From Priapulus caudatus (lineage: Eukaryota > Priapulida > Priapulimorpha > Priapulimorphida > Priapulidae): a DNA stretch of 22,326 nucleotides. The stretch spans positions 505,423 to 527,748 of the forward strand of contig NW_014577142.1 in the NCBI RefSeq assembly GCF_000485595.1, given 5' to 3'. Below are positions 19,420 to 22,326 of this stretch, piece after piece. How positions within the stretch are numbered: the first letter of the stretch is position 1; each line of letters opens with the position of its first letter. The position numbers and the translations under genes are program-made. The notes beneath the pieces are model-generated. The model worked only from the letters and a program-made list of their open reading frames with translations, was not told where the DNA came from and searched no databases.

Positions 19420-19624
19420 GCGTCCACACATGTGAATACCTTCCATACATGATAGCCACATTATTTAAAATATTTCAAGTTAAAAACGTCATGTGATTTT
19501 GAATAATGATTTCCATCTACGACTCGAATAAATTGTCGCACATAATTTTCACAAATTTAAGTAAAGTGACACAAGAAACACTGTTTACATAAACCCATGA
19601 TAACGATCAGCTATTCCTGCTTGC

Positions 19625-20424
19625 CTAACACCCAGTGAGCTTCTCACTAACTTCCCACAATCTCTTTGTGACGTCACTATCCAAAGCCTTGCTATCCAGA
19701 GGCTCCTCTCTGCAGTTGCCGTAATACTTGCCAGACACACCCTCGATAGACTTATCAACAGCGCAGAACACGCTCGTCTGACAGCCTTGGAAGGGCGTCT
19801 TCAGGAGCGCGAGTCCGAGGGGGCGGAACAGCAACCTGATGATGCGCGGCGTGTTGACGCGGCGCGCTAGGCCTGACCAGACGATGCCCGGATGCACGAG
19901 GTACGTCGACACGCCACGCTCGCACGTCCTGCGGTGCAACTCGCGCCCGAACAACGAGTTCATCAGCTTCGAGTTCTTGTACGCCTTCGCCGGGTTGTAC
20001 GCGCCGACCATGTTCAGATTATCGAAGTCGACGATGCCCTTCCTGTAGAGCGACGACGTGACGACGATGACGCGGCTCGGCGCCGACTCGACGAGCCGCT
20101 CGGTGAGTAGACGCGTGAGAAGAAAGTGACCGAGGTGGTTGACGGCGAGGTTGTACTCGAAGCCGTCCTCAGTCGTCGTCGCGGGGCCGCCGTACACGCC
20201 CGCGTTGTTGACGAGCACGTCGATGCGCGGCTCCGTCGCGAGCACGTCCGCGCAGAATGCGCGCACGCACGCCAGCGACGCCAGGTCGAGCCGCTTGAGC
20301 AGGAGCTCGCCAGCCGCGGTGCGCTCACGTATGTCAGCAATCGCCTGCCGACCGCTCTCAAGGTCGCGCACGGCCATGATGACGCGCGCACCCCTAGCCG
20401 CCAGCTCCGTTGCAGTCGCCTTAC
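19625..20424 (-). CDS. Short-chain dehydrogenase/reductase, retinol-dehydrogenase 11-14-like, last exon
   Basis: This is the 3' exon of an NAD(P)-dependent oxidoreductase of the classical SDR fold, which most likely oxidises or reduces retinoids or similar lipids at the ER membrane. The acceptor CTGTCGCAG ends at 20425. The exon opens inside the Rossmann glycine motif (|GKATATELAARGARVIMAV). It continues with D at the end of strand 3, then VLVNNAG, the active-site Ser in VVTSS, and YKNSK as the catalytic YxxxK. HPGIVWSGLARR follows, and the end is TKRLWEVSEKL with TAG at 19627-19625. The 266 codons plus a missing N-terminal exon fit the usual 300-340 residues. The first exon with TGxxxGI was not found in the remaining 1.9 kb upstream, so it probably lies outside the window. 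The exon is GC-rich against AT-rich flanks. Family is sure; substrate is not. Confidence 0.92.
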
Positions 20425-20426
20425 CT

Positions 20427-21240
20427 GCGACAGGGGGCAGCATTGATTATACTCCACTATACTGTACGTTTAGGAATGCATAATTAAACGTGTACTAACA
20501 TATTAATGATTTAATTATGTTATACCGAATATTGAATCTTTTTTTGTTGGTATACAGTGTACACACAGGCAAGCACGCACGCACGCACGCACGAACGCAC
20601 GCGCGCGCCTGCACGCGCACACACACATGCACACACACGCACGCACGCACACACACACACATACAGGATTTTTATACTGCAGGCAATGGGCTTAACTTAT
20701 GAACTCTCCCGGTATGTGATTAAAGTCTATATGCATAAATTACAAATAATGCAATTTCATGAGCGCCTATCCTTGTCAATTGACTTTTGATTGTGTAATA
20801 AAACTGAAATCATGGATTACAGCATCAAACATGATATGTAATGCAGCTAGTTAAAAGCAACATTGGTCTAGTATTTGAGAGTACTATAGTATGATAATTA
20901 TTGCAGCAAAATGGCAAATGCCTACATATTTCTGTTATCACACATTACCTTAAACAGATAATGAACAATCGTGGATGCTCCCACGACACTGTATCAAGTA
21001 CGATTTTTAGGTCAGTTTTAGCTAGTTATTTCCAATGTGGCCAAGTGTGTCATCCAATATCTGATTGGGTTAAAAGGCAAGGTAACTTTCCAAAAGGTTT
21101 GGCTCACAGACACTTGGGACAGTCAGTAAAAACTGAAAATAATATGAACGCACATACACAAATACTACCGTACGGTGTACCTCTCAATTACAGTTCCACT
21201 CTTGTGTCACTGTATATCAACTTTCCTTCATAAAAACTAA
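20427..21240. other. SDR intron (5' side of the exon), no further exon recognised
   Basis: AT-rich sequence apart from a CA/CGCA repeat. I looked on the minus strand for a TGANTGIG-type exon and found none. A plus-strand open frame at 20901-21233 has no recognisable motif. Confidence 0.5.
20567..20662. repeat. (ACGC)n/(CA)n microsatellite
   Basis: GCACGCACGCACGAACGCAC runs followed by CACACACATGCACACAC. Confidence 0.94.
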
Positions 21241-21242
21241 AG

Positions 21243-21897
21243 GGCCGTACACACTAGGCGATTTAATCGGGCGACTTTATCGCCCGATAATATCGCCCGA
21301 TTCTATCGCGCGAGTCGAGTGGACACACTAGGCGACTAAATCGGGCGACTAAAGGCCGGAGCACACCTAAAAAGATTTTCCCAGAAATCGGTTCGATTAA
21401 AAAATCTCTTCATTGTTTGTAAAATCGGCTCAGCGCGATGCCTTCCGATAAACACCCGCACACCTACGATAAAATTGGTTATTTTGTTGATGGTAGGCGC
21501 CATTTTGAATGTCATGTGACACGGGCACGTTCAGCTATTGGCTGTTCAAAAAATCGCTTCAAAATAATCGGTTCAAAATCAAACATTTGATTGTGAACCG
21601 ATTATTTTGAAGCAATTTTGTGTAATCCGACAAGATTTTGTAGTGTGCATGTGAACTCAGAAAAATCCTCTAAGATAAATATTGAACAGCCAATAGCTGA
21701 ACGTGCCCGTGTCACATGACATTCAAAATGACCCCTACCATCGACAAAATCGTAGGTGTTTATCGTAGGCGTGCGGGTGTTTATCGGAAAGCGTCACGCT
21801 GAGCCGATTTTACAAACGATGAAGAGATTTTTTAATCGGACCGATTTTTGGGTAGGTGTGCGCCGGCCTTTAAATCGCCGGTGAAATCGCCTAGTCG
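21243..21897. mobile_element. Outer CACACTAGGCGA-type repeat split by a foldback element
   Basis: The left part (21243-21353) has two direct copies of ACACTAGGCGAYT.AATCGGGCGAC (starting about 21251 and 21325), with ATCGGGCGA/TCGCCCGAT hairpins between them. The right part (21871-21897) resumes with AAATCGCC and ends in ATCGCCTAGT, the inverted form of ACTAGGCGAT. The right end lacks the complement of GGGCCGTACAC and runs straight into the GTGCGT minisatellite, so the outer element appears truncated. Confidence 0.65.
21354..21870. mobile_element. Foldback (long inverted-repeat) element, about 0.5 kb
   Basis: The ends GGCCGGAGCACACCTA and TAGGTGTGCGCCGGCC are inverted repeats. Pairing continues inward almost to the centre: TCTTCATTGTTTGTAAAATC pairs with the 21810-21830 region, GGGCACGTTCAGCTATTGGC (21523-21542) with GCCAATAGCTGAACGTGCCC (21689-21708), and GCTTCAAAATAATCGGTTCA (21556-21575) with the TGAACCGATTATTTTGAAGC segment near 21593-21613. 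The centre is TCAAACATTTGA at about 21579-21590. The right arm has an unpaired segment of about 60 bases (21621-21681). There is no coding capacity. Confidence 0.85.
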
Positions 21898-22326
21898 TGC
21901 ATGCATGTGCACGTAGACGTGCGTGCGTGCGTGTGCACGTACACCTGCGTGCATGCATGCGTGCGTGCGTGTGTATGCGTGTGTGCGTGTGCACGTATAC
22001 GTGCGTGCGTGCGTGCGTACACGTGCGTGCATGTGTGCGTGTGCACGTACACGTGCGCGCGTGCGTGCGTGTGTACGTACACGTGCGTTCGTGCGTGCGT
22101 GCGTGTGCACTTACACGTGCGTACATGCGTGCGTGCGTGCGTGCGTGCGTGTGCACGTACACGTGCGCGCGTGCGTGCGTGTGTATGAACGTACACGTGC
22201 GTGCGTGCGTGTGAACGTACACGTGCACGTACACGTGCGCGCGTGCGTGCGTGCGTGCGTGCGTGTGAACGTACACGTGCGTGCGTGCGTGTGAACGTAC
22301 ACGTGCGTGCCTGCGTGCGTGTGAAC
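21898..22326. repeat. GTGCGT/ACGTACACGTGCG minisatellite reaching the window end
   Basis: These are imperfect units of roughly 22-38 bases made of (GTGC)n followed by GTGTGAACGTACACGTGCGT or GTGTGCACGTACACGTGCG. The strongly alternating purine-pyrimidine sequence is open in several frames on both strands without coding meaning. The array is cut by the window edge. Confidence 0.93.

Noticed and set aside
20014-20457. Ser/Arg-rich 147-codon minus-strand frame overlapping the SDR exon, and plus-strand frames at 20126-20483
   Set aside because: They are shadow frames of a GC-rich coding exon; only the SDR frame carries conserved motifs.

Overview
This is animal nuclear DNA. Coding exons are split by GT-AG introns, most of the sequence is non-coding, and it is crowded with microsatellites, minisatellites, transposon remnants and one 10-base assembly gap at 8522-8531. 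The gene set (a TWIK-like K2P channel, a single-copy-looking MyoD-family bHLH gene with three exons, and a retinol-dehydrogenase-like SDR), the SGNH-carrying non-LTR retroelement and the very high simple-repeat load fit a bilaterian, probably an aquatic invertebrate. I cannot name the species from sequence alone.

Layout. 1-3112 (+): the last two exons of a two-pore-domain potassium channel (1-277 and 2801-3112). Its 2.5 kb intron contains a 938-bp TA-flanked MITE (545-1482) and about 0.9 kb of decayed telomere-like hexamers that grade into (CACCAT)n. 3113-4126: non-coding, with microsatellites. 4127-4807: a 32-bp minisatellite in three blocks of alternating orientation. 4808-8253 (-): a decayed CR1/L2-type non-LTR retrotransposon, with ORF1 (zinc-binding region, coiled coil, SGNH esterase) and ORF2 (APE endonuclease, reverse-transcriptase core deleted, C-terminal Cys/His region). 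It sits inside one unit of the same 32-bp minisatellite, which resumes at 8254. 8437-8644: (CA)n with the gap. 8645-10429: intergenic, with a possible retroelement C-terminus remnant. 10430-15018 (+): a complete MyoD/MRF gene, with exons 10430-11242, 14500-14575 and 14870-15018 encoding 345 aa. 15019-19624: mostly unannotatable intergenic DNA with (CAGA)n and (GA)n tracts and a 157-bp hAT-like MITE. 19625-20424 (-): the last exon of an SDR dehydrogenase. 20427-22326: microsatellite, a large foldback element nested in a second repeat, and a GTGCGT-type minisatellite running off the end.

The three host genes are unrelated in function (K+ leak conductance, muscle determination, NADP-dependent redox), and nothing suggests they work together. 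The most useful observations are: (1) the two terminal inverted repeats of the 938-bp MITE differ by a clean 6-bp indel that turns TA into TAGGCCTA, an 8-mer found three times in this window; (2) the retroelement insertion inside a 32-bp satellite unit; (3) an in-frame minisatellite expansion inside the endonuclease domain; (4) a stronger competing splice donor in the K2P gene that would open an arginine-rich alternative C-terminus; and (5) the nested foldback. I found no convincing wholly new gene system.
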